DNA from: Panaeolus papilionaceus
Taxonomy: Eukaryota; Basidiomycota; Agaricomycetes; Agaricales
Assembly (NCBI GenBank): GCA_015501605.1
Contig: JADNRZ010000002.1
Span: 1,674,001 to 1,738,000 of the forward strand
Length of the DNA: 64,000 nt
Reading direction: 5' to 3'
The notes beneath the pieces were generated by a model, which was given only the letters and a program-made list of their open reading frames with translations, did no database searches and was not told the DNA's origin. The first letter of the stretch is position 1. Every line of letters starts with the position of its first letter. Both the position numbers and the translations under genes were made by a program. This document shows, in pieces, positions 1-14,000 of the stretch.

Positions 1-383
1 GACCGCGTTATTACTGTCCGTCGGTATGCAACTCACGACGTCTTGACTTAAGAAAACGGTCAAAAATCTGGCAGAGAAGGCAATTCAAGAGATGGAAATG
101 TGTCAAAGGGGATTATAGAGGCAGAAGAACCAATAGTTAAATATCGACTGGCGGAAGGGGATGGAGGGAAGCCGGAGAACTTGGTCGAAAAGGGTACGAG
201 GGAGCCCTGAGCACGGCTAAGCAAAGGGACTCTATACATATGTTTCTGAAAAAAAAAATTGACCTTGTTTGAATTAAATGAATAGAACGGTCAAGTAAAA
301 TAGTCAGCAGCTTTTTAGCTCCCTTTACACTCCTTTTTTATATTCTTTTTCGTCTCCGTTATCCCATTACGTTCTCATCCCCA
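1..383. other. Left flank and promoter of the DENN gene
   Basis: No gene is supported here. The last 80 bases before the DENN start codon are strongly pyrimidine-rich (CT and T runs) and contain a TATA-like stretch near 336-341. This is the usual look of a fungal core promoter with a CT-rich transcription start region. Nothing else is recognisable. Confidence 0.4.
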
Positions 384-3300
384 ATGGCCTCAACTCGACG
401 TATAGGTGTCGGTCCAACAACATCAACAACAATGGTTACGACCTCTGTGCCGGTGGATAGAATGTTGAAGTCTCGATATTCTGATCAAAGTCTGGAGAAC
501 AGCAAGAGAGGAAGAACAGCATCGTACAAAGGCAATGGTACAAGTTTAATTGAGAGTAGTAAACAACAGTCAGGCACTCCTGTTGAAACCAGTACACCGA
601 TCATAAACATCTCTTCCTTTCGACCTACCACCACCGACACTCCTTCAGACCCAGCTCTTGCAGATGAGTTGGATTATATTACCATAACTCCCTCTCAACC
701 TTCAACTTCAAACGTTTCTCCAAATTTACGTCCAGACAAGGCCTCTAGAATTCTAGGCATTAGGCATAGAAAGAGCATGGAACCCATACCAGCTTCAACT
801 AGAAATTCCATAGTCTCGACTCGCTCTCTTCGTGAAACTTCTTCCGTCGCTCCTTCTCATGTTCCAACTTCACCCTTAACTTCCCTCTACGTCGTCTCTG
901 GATTACCTAAATCACCTCATACATGGACACTCGCCGACCCAGATTCAGTCCTCGGTCTCCATCACAGCGAGAGCGCTGTCAACCGTTGGTGGCGACCAGA
1001 GGTCCTTGGAAGCACCGTTAGTCCAGGTGCTGGTGGCGGTAAGAAGAAGAAACGTGGCAAGAATGAAGAAGTTATGAAGGGTGCTGGTGCTCTTAGCAAG
1101 CAAGAGGTTGGCAAAATGTTGTCCAAGGCTCTCAAAGTAAGTTATTGTTTTTGGTTCCCCCTGACTTGTACCTTTATTGAACATTTCTTCCTTCTCTCTC
1201 TTTAGCTATCCTTCACTCGGGAGGTTGAAGTCATTGCTTCTACTCTTCAACCCGCATCAACCATACACACCTTCACTTTCACCCTCCCTGCCCCCAATAC
1301 CCCTCTTGCCCCAACCCCTTCAGGCGATTTATTACGCGCTTCTGTTCTCTCAAACGTTGACAACAGGCTATCAGCCGCGTCTTTTGCATACCCTTATTCC
1401 GATGACCCATTTGCTCGTCCCTCATCCGCGTATTTGGGTCCCTCCAGTTTGCTGGGCGTTCCTTCCCATGCTGCACCCGCTGGCGTTTCCGCCAGTAACA
1501 CAAACGACGCCAATCAATTGGCGGGCGGCACTATCACTTATCATGGTGTCTGCCTCACCGTATGGTCTCACGCCGATGCAGAACGTAGTACAGCTATTCG
1601 CCGCACTCTAGAGGCGGGTCGTTCTCGCAAGGAGTCTTCTCATTCCGCTGTCACCGCTCGTTTGAAAAACCTTAGGGCAGATGTCGGTGGTTCTTCGAGT
1701 GACCTCCAAGACCCAACTGTGCAAGCGCGTCGTTCTGCTAAGCGAAGTTCCCGTGGTCCATGGGCTGAAGCTGAAACTGACGGCGAAACAGAAGCCGAAG
1801 GCGCTATGAGCGAGAGTGACTTTGATGTTGCCAGCACTGTTGGACACGGTCCAGGTGAAAGTACCTTGTTCCTTCCAGGTGACACCGTATTTTGGCTTCC
1901 TTATGCTTTAAGTAAGGTATCAATATCCTATCTCATTATTAACTGCTCACAGCCCTTTTTTTAGCACTTGTTTCCCGTCATCCTGTCTACGATTTGATGC
2001 GTGACTATCTCACCCTCTCTTGGGCACGCTTTTCAAAGGATGTGCAATCTCATACCCTTCAGATTTCAAAGATTTTGGCACACCCTGCACCTCGTCCCGG
2101 AGAAATCGTAAGACTCGATGCCAGTCCGAAGAGCGATGGAGCGGACCCTAACTTAGAAGTCATCGCTCGCTTCCCTGGTGGTATTGACTTTGGTAAAGGC
2201 CTCGTGGACGCCAACTTTACGATGTGGCCTCTTTTCAAAGCACTGAATATTGATAATATTCTGACGATCTGTGAGGTATGTTACTTCCTCAATTCAGATG
2301 CAATGCCGAGTTTAATCACCCTTTTGCACAGATTGCACTTGCCCCAACAGGTCGCGTGCTTTTCTTTTCGCGATATCCTGCAATGCTTGGAGTAAGTCAT
2401 CTCTTCTATCAACTCCCCCCGAAGTTTTGTTAAACTAATTGTTTTCAGATTGCGGTATCCACGATCAAGTACATTGTCGAACTACGTGGGTGGAATGGGA
2501 TTGCTCTCCCTGCTGTCCATTCTCGCGATGCAAAAATCTACATCGACGACCCCGGTCCGTGGATTATGGGCTTGGCCACGGAAGCCAGGTATAGCGTTAC
2601 GCCTACCTCGGAGGTTTGTGTCTGTGATTTGTGAGTGCTGTAAACGTATCATGATGATTCTGTGCTAACTGTCTATAAAACAGGGATATTAACTATCTGT
2701 AAGCACCCTTAAATCACCTCCTATTCCAGAAATTAAATACCCATCTGCAATCAACAGGAGTTGCCCGTCTCCTCCGCCCAACGTTGTTTCAACGAAGCAC
2801 CAACGGGAGAAGTACCGACAACGACTCCTCGCTGCATTTGACTCTTATTACCACCCTGACCACTCGGTTCCCAGGTTAGATTATTTGCGTTTTCATTCGT
2901 CTCTTGCTTTCGGTATTCATTTTTGTTTCAGTGAATTCAAGGAAGCATTCCCTGCTGGACGATTCAGACCCGTATGCAGAATCCAGGCGAAGCGAGGTGC
3001 ATCGTCTGCGGCGGTTGCGGATCAAATCAAGCCTCCCGAGTGGTGGAACTTGACTCGCATTGTCCAGGCATTCGACAGTGTTCTTTCCGATAAGGTATAT
3101 ATTATCCCACCGACCATCTAACGGTTTTAATTTATGTGTCTTTTAGTTCAAGAAGCCGTCTCTCCTGAAAAGGATCAGCATGTTTGGAGCACCCAAGCGA
3201 CCACCCCAGCTCACAGCTGCCGAGCAACTGATTCAGCACTCGATTCGCAAACGTGCCACTGCTTTCGTAGATGCTCGTGATGATTTGGAAACCAAAATCG

Positions 3301-4847
3301 GTCGTCTTTCTCGTCGTCTCAATTTCTTGATGACCGAGTCCGATTTATGGAGGGACAAATTCGTCACATTTGAGCAGTACGCGGAGAAGCTTAGTGCTGA
3401 GGCTAACCAGCTCAGGACAAAGATCAACAAAGAACAACGCGAGACGAAGCGCTTGTCTGGCCTTGTCACCCTAACTGCCGTTGAAAAGACGAAACTCCAA
3501 ACCCGTGCGTACTCACCCCCTTACATAAGACATTCATTTTAAGTGTGCGTGTCTTTTCTAGAACTTAAGGACACAGAACAAGCGCATAGCGTAGCTATGC
3601 TTGAGTTGGAACGCATGAGGGAGACCATGGAGAAAATGGAACAAGAACGTGCCGAAATGGTTGCTGAAGTTGAGGCACAAATCGAACGCGCCCTTGCTTC
3701 CATGGCCGTCGGCATTGACGACTCGGACTACGGTAGTTCCAGACCTCAAAGCCGACTCTCCAACATGTCTGGCAACCGCTCAAGAAGAGCCAGCGATGCT
3801 TCTAAGAACAAGGCAATGCGTTCATTGGCCACCGAATCGACACTTGCTGAGTACTCTGACGAAGACTTGGAAGCAGAACCCGTTAACGAGCCTACTGTGA
3901 CTGGTGACAAGTTGTCCCGTACAACAGACACCATCCAGGAAGACGATGAGTCGGCGCCTACGCCTGCTCAGAAGAAGCGGTTCTCCGCTTCTGAAGTTGA
4001 TGGCCCTCAGGACGGCATGAACGCTGTTGATGAAGGCATCAGTTTGAAAAGTGACAAAATCGCCCAGAAGGTTTTGGAGATTCAACAAAAGGTAAGATTG
4101 TTCCCCTTTAATTTACAAGTCATCACTCTAAGTTTTGCACTTTAGCTGGAGAACGCCCTTACAGCAGACCGTCGCATCCCCAAGTGGAGAGCTCAAACCG
4201 GACATGCTGAAAGCGGTGAAGACTCCCATTCTGAAGTCGGGTCTACTCGCTCTCGTCCTTCTAGGCGTAAAGTGTCATCCAAGTCAGCTTCTTCCAAACC
4301 GAGGACCCGAAGCGGTACGACCTCATCTACACAGACAAGCACACCGTTGACAGTGCAAGCCGATGAGAAAGACGTCGCAACTTCCAAACCTTCCCAGCTG
4401 AAGATGGCGACTGTTGTCCCCATGGAAAAAACAACAGAACCCTCCACGCACCAGTCCTTCCTTGATGTCGCGCAAGACGAAGCATCCACTCCCGAGGCTA
4501 CCGCATCACCTCAGCTCCGACAAAATTTTGCGATATCAGAGACTACGCCCAACGAAGTCACAATCGTCAAAAATGGACTTGCTGAAGACTCGGATACAGA
4601 CTTTCAGAGTGCTTATTCTGCCAGCCCACGTGCCAGCTACGCCAGTTTAGAGAGTCAGGCTAAGTCGGATGAAACATCTTTGACTGAACCGTCAGAGAAT
4701 GTAGAGGATCGTCTCCCTGCCTTGCCCAAGATGAGGCGCGAACGCGTCTCCAGCAGTTCCACAGCAACCCTGAGGCGCGAGAAGGGCGCCGCTCCCCCCA
4801 GTTCATTTACCGATCCCTCTACACTACGCGATACCAACAACATTTAA
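384..4847 (+). CDS. DENN (AEX-3) domain protein, probable Rab GEF
   Basis: DENN-domain proteins usually act as guanine-nucleotide exchange factors for Rab GTPases at membranes. Eleven exons can be read: 384-1136, 1206-1911, 1965-2275, 2332-2391, 2449-2630, 2684-2698, 2758-2874, 2932-3094, 3147-3504, 3562-4091 and 4146-4847. They sum to 3897 nt, an exact multiple of three, giving 1298 residues. The N-terminal 350 residues are Ser/Thr-rich and probably disordered, with a lysine-rich patch near residue 220. The upstream DENN motif YHGVCLTVWSH lies near residue 363. The core includes WPLFKALNIDNILTICE and the segment YIVELRGWNG. From about residue 790 to 960 there is a long coiled coil, followed by an acidic, Ser-rich tail. 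The sixth exon is only 15 nt. The start is the first ATG after a CT-rich leader. The Rab partner cannot be told from sequence. Confidence 0.9.
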
Positions 4848-5064
4848 TTTTTTTCCTTTATTATATCATTTCATACCACGTGTTGCCTTCGTTCAATTAA
4901 GTCTTTTCACCTTGGTCCCTCCCTTCTGCTCTTCTATAGAGAATTGTCGCTCATTTTCAGTTTAATTGTGGGTCATGGAAGATACCAAGTCCTTGTTTTA
5001 ATTATAAATATTATTTATCTATGATACATCAGACCAAGAGAAGCCAGTGATACAGCAACATCTA

Positions 5065-8000
5065 TCACGAATCCATTCTACGACGTGCGTTGAAGGATTT
5101 GACAACTGTTGCAACTTGATTGAAAAACCATGATTGGGATGCTTTATCAGGAATGAAGGCGAAACGATCATTTTGTTTTCCGGACTTGTGAGCAAATCGG
5201 ATGCCTGTGTCCTCGACGGTTACACCTTGAATTTGAGTCAAAGGTAGTTCCCAATCCAAGCGAAGTTTCCTGGACCAGAACGAAAGTACTCTTGATGCAG
5301 TCAACAATATTACATTATCAGCACCGGGCGAATCTATAAATCAAGTGACAGCTGTTGAACAAGGAAATTTTGGCCCGCATACAAAGACTTACTTATATGT
5401 GCCACATAGAACTCTTGACGGTATGCTCCATTGTTGAGGTCCTTCATCCAAGACTGTCCAAGTGCTTCACGAGCAGAATATGGCTTGGTATGATTGATAA
5501 GTTGACACGCTCATATGTAGATGGAAGAACCTTACTCGCAGAACTCCATCCGCTGGGACGAGACGTGGCTATATTTCGGTGAGTATGAAGCAGAGGATTG
5601 CTAGTAGCTCTAACTTACCAAGCGCATACGATCCCTTTCGGGGTTGTCAAACACCGTGGTGGTATTTCTTATCCCTAAAAGGAGTCAATATGCATAACCT
5701 CGGAGGAGGAAAGGAGTTACCTTCTGATACATTTGAAGCTAGATCAAAGACTCCAACGACCGGTTTTGTCACAGCGCTAATCCCATTATATGAGAAAATA
5801 CCGGACTGGTAGATATTCGTTACCCACCCTACAAGACCTTTCCCAACTCCTTTCAAAAACCCAATAGCACCTTCTGACTCTGCACCCTCAATAGGTTTCA
5901 TCTGAGACACTGTTAGTCTAAATAATTGTGATCCAAAACGAACGCCACATACGAATACCCCTTCCATCGCACTGGTAACACTGCTGGCCAGAGCTTCGCC
6001 TCCTGCAGTCACACCATAGCTGTAGCACGGTCAAGTTAGTACGATCATACCACGATTTGACGATGAAACTGACATTGCATGTCGGGGCTTGTTCCGTCGT
6101 TGAGTCATTCGGCGTCGCGCCTGGTACTCAGAGTCAAACGTAGCTGCTGATAAACCTGTGGCCGAGTTAGCAGCATTCGTTTTCCATGTCTTTGGATACC
6201 AGATTTACCCTTTCCAACGCTGCTAGTAAACTTGGTGACACTGTCACTAACCCCAAAAACTGTCTTCTTCACAAAACTGGCGGCTCCCTGACATGGAGGA
6301 GCATGAGTTAGTCACGTTAAGACATGTTGGCCACTACGCGGATACGCACTTTGGCTATGCCAATTCCAAGCTCCTTGTTTCCATGCATAACGACACCTTG
6401 GAAGGGTTCATAAAATATGTCCGCAACCCCCGAACTGACATTAGTGAAGAGTCCCACAGGATTTCCTATGAAGTCCGCTGATCCCAAAATTCTGTAAAGT
6501 TGTCGAAGAACATCTTGTCGATAATGATATGTGATGCGAGTTTGGAGTTCTGGCATTGTCAACCTCATGTCCTTGATTGCCAGCGCGTTCATTTCCAAAG
6601 GTGCATCATTGATGTTGCCCACTGTCATAGTAAGTGCGTTCACAACTACAGCCAGAGGGTTTCGTATGCTTAATCTGCATTGAGAGATGTCAAGCTTCGT
6701 GAAATGCGCTAAAAAGATGAATGTGCATACTTTTCTTCGCTGTTAACTCTTTCCGTGCGCATGAACGAAAGAGAAAGCTTGATCGGCTGCAGCTCGAGGA
6801 CTTCAAAGTAGAGATGCTGTCCGACAGCATTTGCATCAGGCACCGGGATCTCGTCGGGATATGGTATCAATACGCTGGTTAAAATAAGTAAGCTTGGAGA
6901 CGTTCAAACCCGTCTTTGAGAGACTCACTCTGTCACGCCGGTCTCCCAGGACGCCCCCTGGATTTGAGTCAAATCATACAAGGCAAACAACAAGTCTTCA
7001 TCTGCCTCAATGGTAAGAGCTTGCAGAAGAATCGAGCAATATTTGATGAATAATACACCATGCTCTGTATCAAGAACGTGAGATAAGTCACCACGATCAA
7101 AGCATTAACCCTCGCCTTGGTCTTTTAGCCAGATGACAGATGCCTGCACTGTGGGCAGTGCGCCTATCCCTGAGGACTCCTTTGGGATGGGTGTCGGTTG
7201 GAGAATGACAGGGAAGAGCGCTTCATGGAGCTGGCTGTCGAGCTGCAAGGAAGAACACGAAAACGTAATAGACTGCGCAACAGCACTGTTTGTATATTCA
7301 AATTTAATGCCGTCCGCAGTAAGGTATACAACCTCTACCAAGCGCCTGTTGATCAACGATATACCCACACCAGCAAGGTCCACGAGGAGAGCCAGGCTTG
7401 GAGCCACTTCTTTAGTGATTGCTTCAAACGCTTCCGTGCTGCTGGACATTGTATCTTGTCGGGCAAGCGACATAGCAGTGGAAGTACGATGGCGAGGTTT
7501 GTAACGGCTGTGTTCGGCGTTATAGTTGGTAATGCGTAGGATTTGCTGCGCTCCATCAGCACGAACGTCCAAAGACACCGCTCTCGTCTTGTTATGGATC
7601 TACGAACTAGTTGGACACGTGTAGCAGTGGCATAATGAGTACCTACGTTGAATTTAAAGGGAATAAGATCGCCTATTTCCATGATATCGACAACACGCTG
7701 AGCATCGGCGATACTGAGAAGAATTTTTTTGTCTCTTGCGGCAGAATGATCCCAGGCATAGTCTTTTAGAGAATGGGGGGAAACACTATACGTGGGCTGT
7801 GTTTTATCCCTGGAAACCTGGTCCTTGTCGCCATCCTGTTCATAGATCAATTGCTGTTATCATAGCAATGCATGTTGCCTCTGACCTGCTGACAAAAAAC
7901 AAGTGGGTAATCGCTATTATTCTCAATCCTGAAGGGCCACTGATCCATAGCTGGACGTAAAAACACAAATATTGTTGCAGCTTCAATTTGAATTTCTGCT

Positions 8001-11000
8001 TTGACTAGGTCAAAAGCTGATTGTGATCCACCGGCATGGTGCAAGCGGAAGTGAACTGTCCCGATATCCTCGATGTTGACCGGAGATGACCTAGGTGTGT
8101 CAGTAAACAAACGATGCTTGATTTGACGTAGTTACCATTGTGCATTAAGTCCGGTGTATGCAACTGTTAGTAGCTTCTGTTCCTCTGACTTGAAAAGCAT
8201 GAAGGTGGAGCGTTGGCCAGGTCCAATCGTAGAATCTTGTCTAGGGCCAACACCATGCTCTCGGAAGGCGATCATTTCAGGCAACTCATTTTTGACCAAG
8301 AAACGTGGCATGAGAGTGATAACCTTCGAGAACTTGTATTTTCCGAGGCCCTCACTCCATGAAAGACCAACATGGATGGTCTCCGTCCGTTGTGCGTGAG
8401 TACTGGTTACTAGCTCCATGTCCGCTGCAGGTGCCTCAAAGGAGACCAGCTAATGGAACGAGAATGAGTGATCATGGAAAGAGAAAAGTCGCCGATATCA
8501 CTGGGCTTACTTTGGACCATGTAGAATCGTTGAACCTGAATATGAATTCATGTCCCTGTTTGTGCGAATGTGATAGTACTGGAGCAAGGTCAGTGGTTAC
8601 AATTACATCGAGACTTGCATAGCATACTCACAGAAGGGAGCAGATGAAGTAAGGACGTCTGTTTAGGTAGTGTAAGTCTGGCAGTTTATTGGATTTCTCA
8701 AATTAACTACCTTTTCGACTGTCGCCCGCAACATCCTGAGAACCTGCGCGTGTGGAACGTGTGGCCTTTATCGCAAATGGTAGCCCCGTCTTGTTCACAA
8801 TTATGTACGGGCTGCAAATTTGAACTTTAAATGCACCACCCGAGTCTGCGTGCCGCCTAGACATCATAGTTTCAACTGTGAACACGATAACACAAGCAAC
8901 AGGGTGAACGCACACATAGATTAATTTCAATTCCAGTTTACGATCGAATTGGTCTCGTAAAACAAGAGTATGCTCGATATCAAAGTCGGAATGGCCATCA
9001 GTGTTAATTATGGCGAATTCGCTGGGCTTGAAAACTGTGGATGGTTATGTAAGACGTCACATATTGTGTGGGCGGCAACCACTTTACCTGTGTCTTGAAT
9101 CTGTACATTGAGCAAAATAAAATGACCAAGCTCTACGGAGTGCACGGGCATTACTCCACCCTTCCGTAGATAACTCCTCCAGTTCTGATCGGTATTTTTA
9201 TCGTAGATTCGATATTCGAGGTTGTGGGGAAGCAAGTTCTCCAGCTCCAGGGGTGCCCGAAGCTTGAGATTGATCTTGGGATATTTCCTACAGAGATGAA
9301 ATTATATCATTAGACGTGGTAAATATCGAACTTCAGAAACCAAACCTAGGTTGCCCGTCTGCAAGTGTGTCTGTGTGCACCCATGATTGTAGCCTAAAGG
9401 CAGCTTCTTTTGGATCGCTATGAGGGCACTTAACAGTGAAACTTCTCCTCGCAATCAGGTCTTCCCAGCGAATGGGTGTCGACCATTTATACCCAAAGCC
9501 CTCTGCAGGTTTGTGAGCAAGGTTCGGCAGCAAGATACAAGCGACTCACGATCTGGCTGTAAACGTATTTTGTTCTTCGTAACTGCTTCTATGGGTAACG
9601 AGTATTCACTTCCGGGAAGTATCTTTTGCAACGGATATAGAGGGTGCCCAGTGTCGTCAACTATCATCAACTCCAATGGGTACAGTGTAAGATTTTCAAC
9701 TTTGTACGTTGATCGGATTGTAACAATCTTCGTGTTGTCAACAACCTTCACCTCACAAAGAAGGCGGTTCGGATACTTTTCAGTTCGTGGCCTGAGAGAA
9801 TAGATGAACTCGCCCTCCCTTTCCACAGGTACACCTCGCAGTTGCTCCCAGGATTTCTCTGCAAACTGGATGCCGATGTTATGTTGGCCTGAGGATACGT
9901 GCTGCGCCAATGTCAGTTTGCAGTAAATCGTCGCAAGTGATTGCCCATACTTCTCTCATAGTCTTCCAATCGTCAAATCGCCAGTCAATAGACTGGTCGT
10001 GTATGATTTTAACGGCTTCGATATCGCGAGCCGTCGAATTGGTGTCGACGTCTGACCAAACGAAGATAGATGAACCCGTCTTGTTGATTATTCGATAAGG
10101 AGCATAGCTTCCCCGGGCCGTTTGAAGTACATGAACACCATCCGTATTCCAGGCATTGGCCGTGGTGAGCGCTGCCTCTACAAAGGTTGTACTGACATTG
10201 ATGTCCAAACGGTCACGAGCACGAAGCGACAAATCGAACCCTTGCGTCGTAACTTCCTTGGAGGCCTGTGCATCTTATCAGCATAAGTCCGAGGTTGCTT
10301 CCAAGGACTTACCTTGATAGTAAAAGTCCAGGGATCGATCACTGAATAAACTCAGTATACCAAGTAAGAAATTCAATCAGAACAAAGTACGAACAGGGTT
10401 CCCAGTGAGAATTTGTGAGGTTCCAGTACGTGATTGCGAGCGACATTGTCGCCGTGACGCTTAGCTTGTATCCAGTGTGATCAATTTGGATCAGGGTCAG
10501 AAAAGTTTGAAGTATACCTCTCCTGTCCAGTTTTTCGCATCGACATTGAAAGGCTTCACTTTGAGGTGCAACATAGGTTGCTCGTGCATGTCCCCAATAA
10601 GGATCAACCTGAAGCCGTCGAATGAGGATTTGAGCTACATATATGCGATTTCAGCTTGATGTAGCAAACGTGGAAAAGGGGGTCTTTACCTGTTCTTTTG
10701 AAATCAGCACCCGAGCCTTTCCAACGGATGCGTGCTGAGATGAACCCTCTGCCGCTGCTGACATACCAGAGTAAATCGATGGCTTCGGGTCTGTGGGAGC
10801 TACAGGGGCGTGCCGGTTCTGTGTTTCGGAATACCGCTCGAGGGCTTTGTTGACTATCGAAGTTATCAAGTTGATATCTCGATACGATGCTCGAAGCACA
10901 ATCGCCTTAGAATTTACTTCAATATTCGTCATCTGATGGGATGATGAGCTGCGGCTATCCAGAGTAAAAGTAAAATCCATGTCGTCGAGGAATCGAACGC

Positions 11001-14000
11001 TTTCGCTGGTATGCCCCATCTTCATGAGGGACATCCCTAGGTTTCCTACTGTCAGCGCCAATATACCCTGGGATCTATCAGCGCAGTTCGTTTATCGGTA
11101 TGAGAGTCATTGAGGTTACCTGCTGTGAAAGCAAAATCTGCGAGATGTGGAGGCGGATGGCCCTTGACTCTGCGTTTGTGTCGTCCTCCAAAATGCATAT
11201 AGATACATCATGAAGGTCTAACCGAAAGTCTATGCCCGCTCCAGAGGCAGCTTTCTCAGGCATGCTCTGCGACAACGCTGGCTCTGGGTGCACTTGGTCA
11301 GTGGTGAAGGGGCTCATGAAAAAGTCGAGGAGGGATACGACAGGATCGATCGCGAATATGATGTGAGGCGAGTCTACAGTAAGGACGGCCAAGGAAGATG
11401 GATTGGTACCCCCAGACATGGTAAAGAGTACCATAAACTGGTTCCTGTCATGCTGTGCAGCAGGAATAATCTCTCTAAACTTGCTACGCCCTGGTTGTGT
11501 GCTCATCGTGAAGGATCGCAGCACGACTTGGGCCTCCCCAGAGCCATCGAAAAGCTGTTTGAATCGCAGAGAATTGTCATGCAATGCAAACCTCGCGATG
11601 CCGTGCTCCTTCAATTCATCCTCTGAGAAAGCCAGAGCGTCATACAGGTGTAGTTTGACTACATTGATAGTCACGACGAGATCGAGAGTTGTCCAGTTAT
11701 GGGAAGACACTGTCCTGAGTTCGGGTTGAAGGTCGACATAAGCACTCCTTTTACTGTCGTTATTGACCACTTGTTGTGTTGCACTATCGTCCATTGATAC
11801 AGCGGGCTCAAAGGGGGTAGTGAAGACACGAGGAATTTCGCGGGAAAGCTGGATGAGTCGCTCATACTGAACTTGAGTCAAATGCAACTTCACATCGGAA
11901 ACCTTCACAGATATCTGCATGAATTGTAGTATTGTTCTGAGGATAGGACTGGAAATGGACTAGCGCAAAGCACACACCTGCATGTCAGGAAAATCCTTAT
12001 CTTTGTGTCGGTCGATCCCACTCGTCTGCACGATATCAGTGGATATACCTATTTCGTCGATCATTTTGAGAGTGGCCTTTGCCCCCTTTCGGTGAAATCT
12101 GGAGACAAGCTGTATGCCATGCAAGGTAGCTGACGTCTTGGTCACAGATTTTTCGGGAAAGTTCCGAGCGTCTATCTGCCCAAGCCGAAGAACAAGAGCA
12201 TCGTCGGATGATGTCGGCTGCGAAGGGAAAACGACAATAGGTGTTTTGATTGAGATTTCAAAACGCATTTTGTCCATTTCTGCTGCCCTTTGAACGGCAA
12301 CTTGGGTTGCTGCGTCGTAAAGCCCTTTAAGCTTCGCCAATTTGGAGCAGAACATGTATAAGTCATGCAGGGGTTGTTCGACGAAGTGCATCTTAATCGA
12401 AGCTGCGTTGAGGTGGACGGCAGACGCTATCCCGTCGTATGTTTCCTTTTCAGGGTCGAAGGTTTCATAACTAAAGTCAGCAAAATTTTTGCCTTCGATA
12501 GAGAGTAACTGGTTGAAATCCTGTAGAATGGCGCGGCTGTTATTCTCGTTGACTAAAGCGAGACTCCCTAAGCGCCCAGACACCCTAAGTGCTCTTGGGC
12601 GCACGATGATGGTGACGTCTGCCGTTGATAAGGAGAGGGTGGACAAGATAACGGCTTCATTAATCAACGCAACTAAAAGGGTATCAGAGAAGCACAATGT
12701 CATGGTCCCAACTTAGCTCACCTTGCACCCCTTCAAGTTTGACGACGACTCTGATAGTATCTACAGAAGGATTTGCGTCCATCTCCGTGCTCGCGATGGG
12801 AGCCGCGGGACTAACGGGGGGCGCGTTGACGAAAGTCGTCATGATGAAGTCATACAGGGCGAGAACTGGCTCAGGTGCCGCCCGGAATACAAGGGTAGAC
12901 ATGGAGATAATAACATTCTGGTCAATGCCTTGGTGGATGCTCATATAGTCTGGTGAATCCTTCTGCACACGGTGATAATGAATTTTCAGAAGTTGTCTCT
13001 CCTGTCCGTCGTCCATCTCTGGTGTGGACACGAATTTAAGATCTTCGTATTCTGTCGCTTGCTTGACATTCATGACGACAGAGCTATTTATGTAACGTGA
13101 TCAGCGAGAGAGTCACAGATGACAGAAAACGACTCACTGTAAAGTAATATCCACATCCATGTTATACTTTGCAAGGGCAAAAGACAGAGAAAATCCATCC
13201 AGCTGGAGATGGCCTAATGGTTTCTCTGTACCCTCTGCAGATGACTTAGAAACGGTGGCTCGGAGCTGATTGACTTTAAAGTCTATCTCGAAGATATGCT
13301 GCCTGTTGGCGGGGTTCTATTAGAATATCAGCCATCCATGAAATGACACTCCATGTTGGCAAGGCGAACTTACGTCAACAGTCCCGTCTTCAGCTTCAAA
13401 AAATTCGTCAGTCACTTGATTATCGTCCTCATCATCGTCGACATTGTATTCATGCTCAACGGGGCCAAACAGGGGCGCGAGTTGGAAAGCTGTTCGCTTA
13501 GCGCTGAGCTCCATTGATGGTTGTTGTGTAGCTTGGTTATCAAAGTGAGGGATGCAGACATCGATTAGTCTCATTAGAGACTTATATTTGCTGTCGGAAA
13601 TGTTCACTAGAAGTGATGGGAGATTTCCAGATACTTTGAACTGGGCTAGGCTGACCGCTGTCGGGACGATAGATTTGTCGATACGCAGATTGATGCTGAT
13701 ACGTTCTAAAAGATGAAGGTCATCTCGTGTTCGAGACGTCAAGGCTGCCCTACACGCATCTAGGTTGTCACCGATGATGAACTGGGCTGGTAGTCAGTAG
13801 TATAGATAGATGTAAAACAGTGCCCTGACAAACCTGCGCATCTTCCAAGCGGAGCGACAATTTGTCGTACATTAATGCCTCCAAATTTTTGTAATCGTCA
13901 TCAGTGTACTGCTGATGTCTTTTCTGATGAATCAGGCGTATCGCGTCCTTGGCAACCAAGTCGCTTTCGATTGCTATATGACCCGCATCTATGACAAGAT

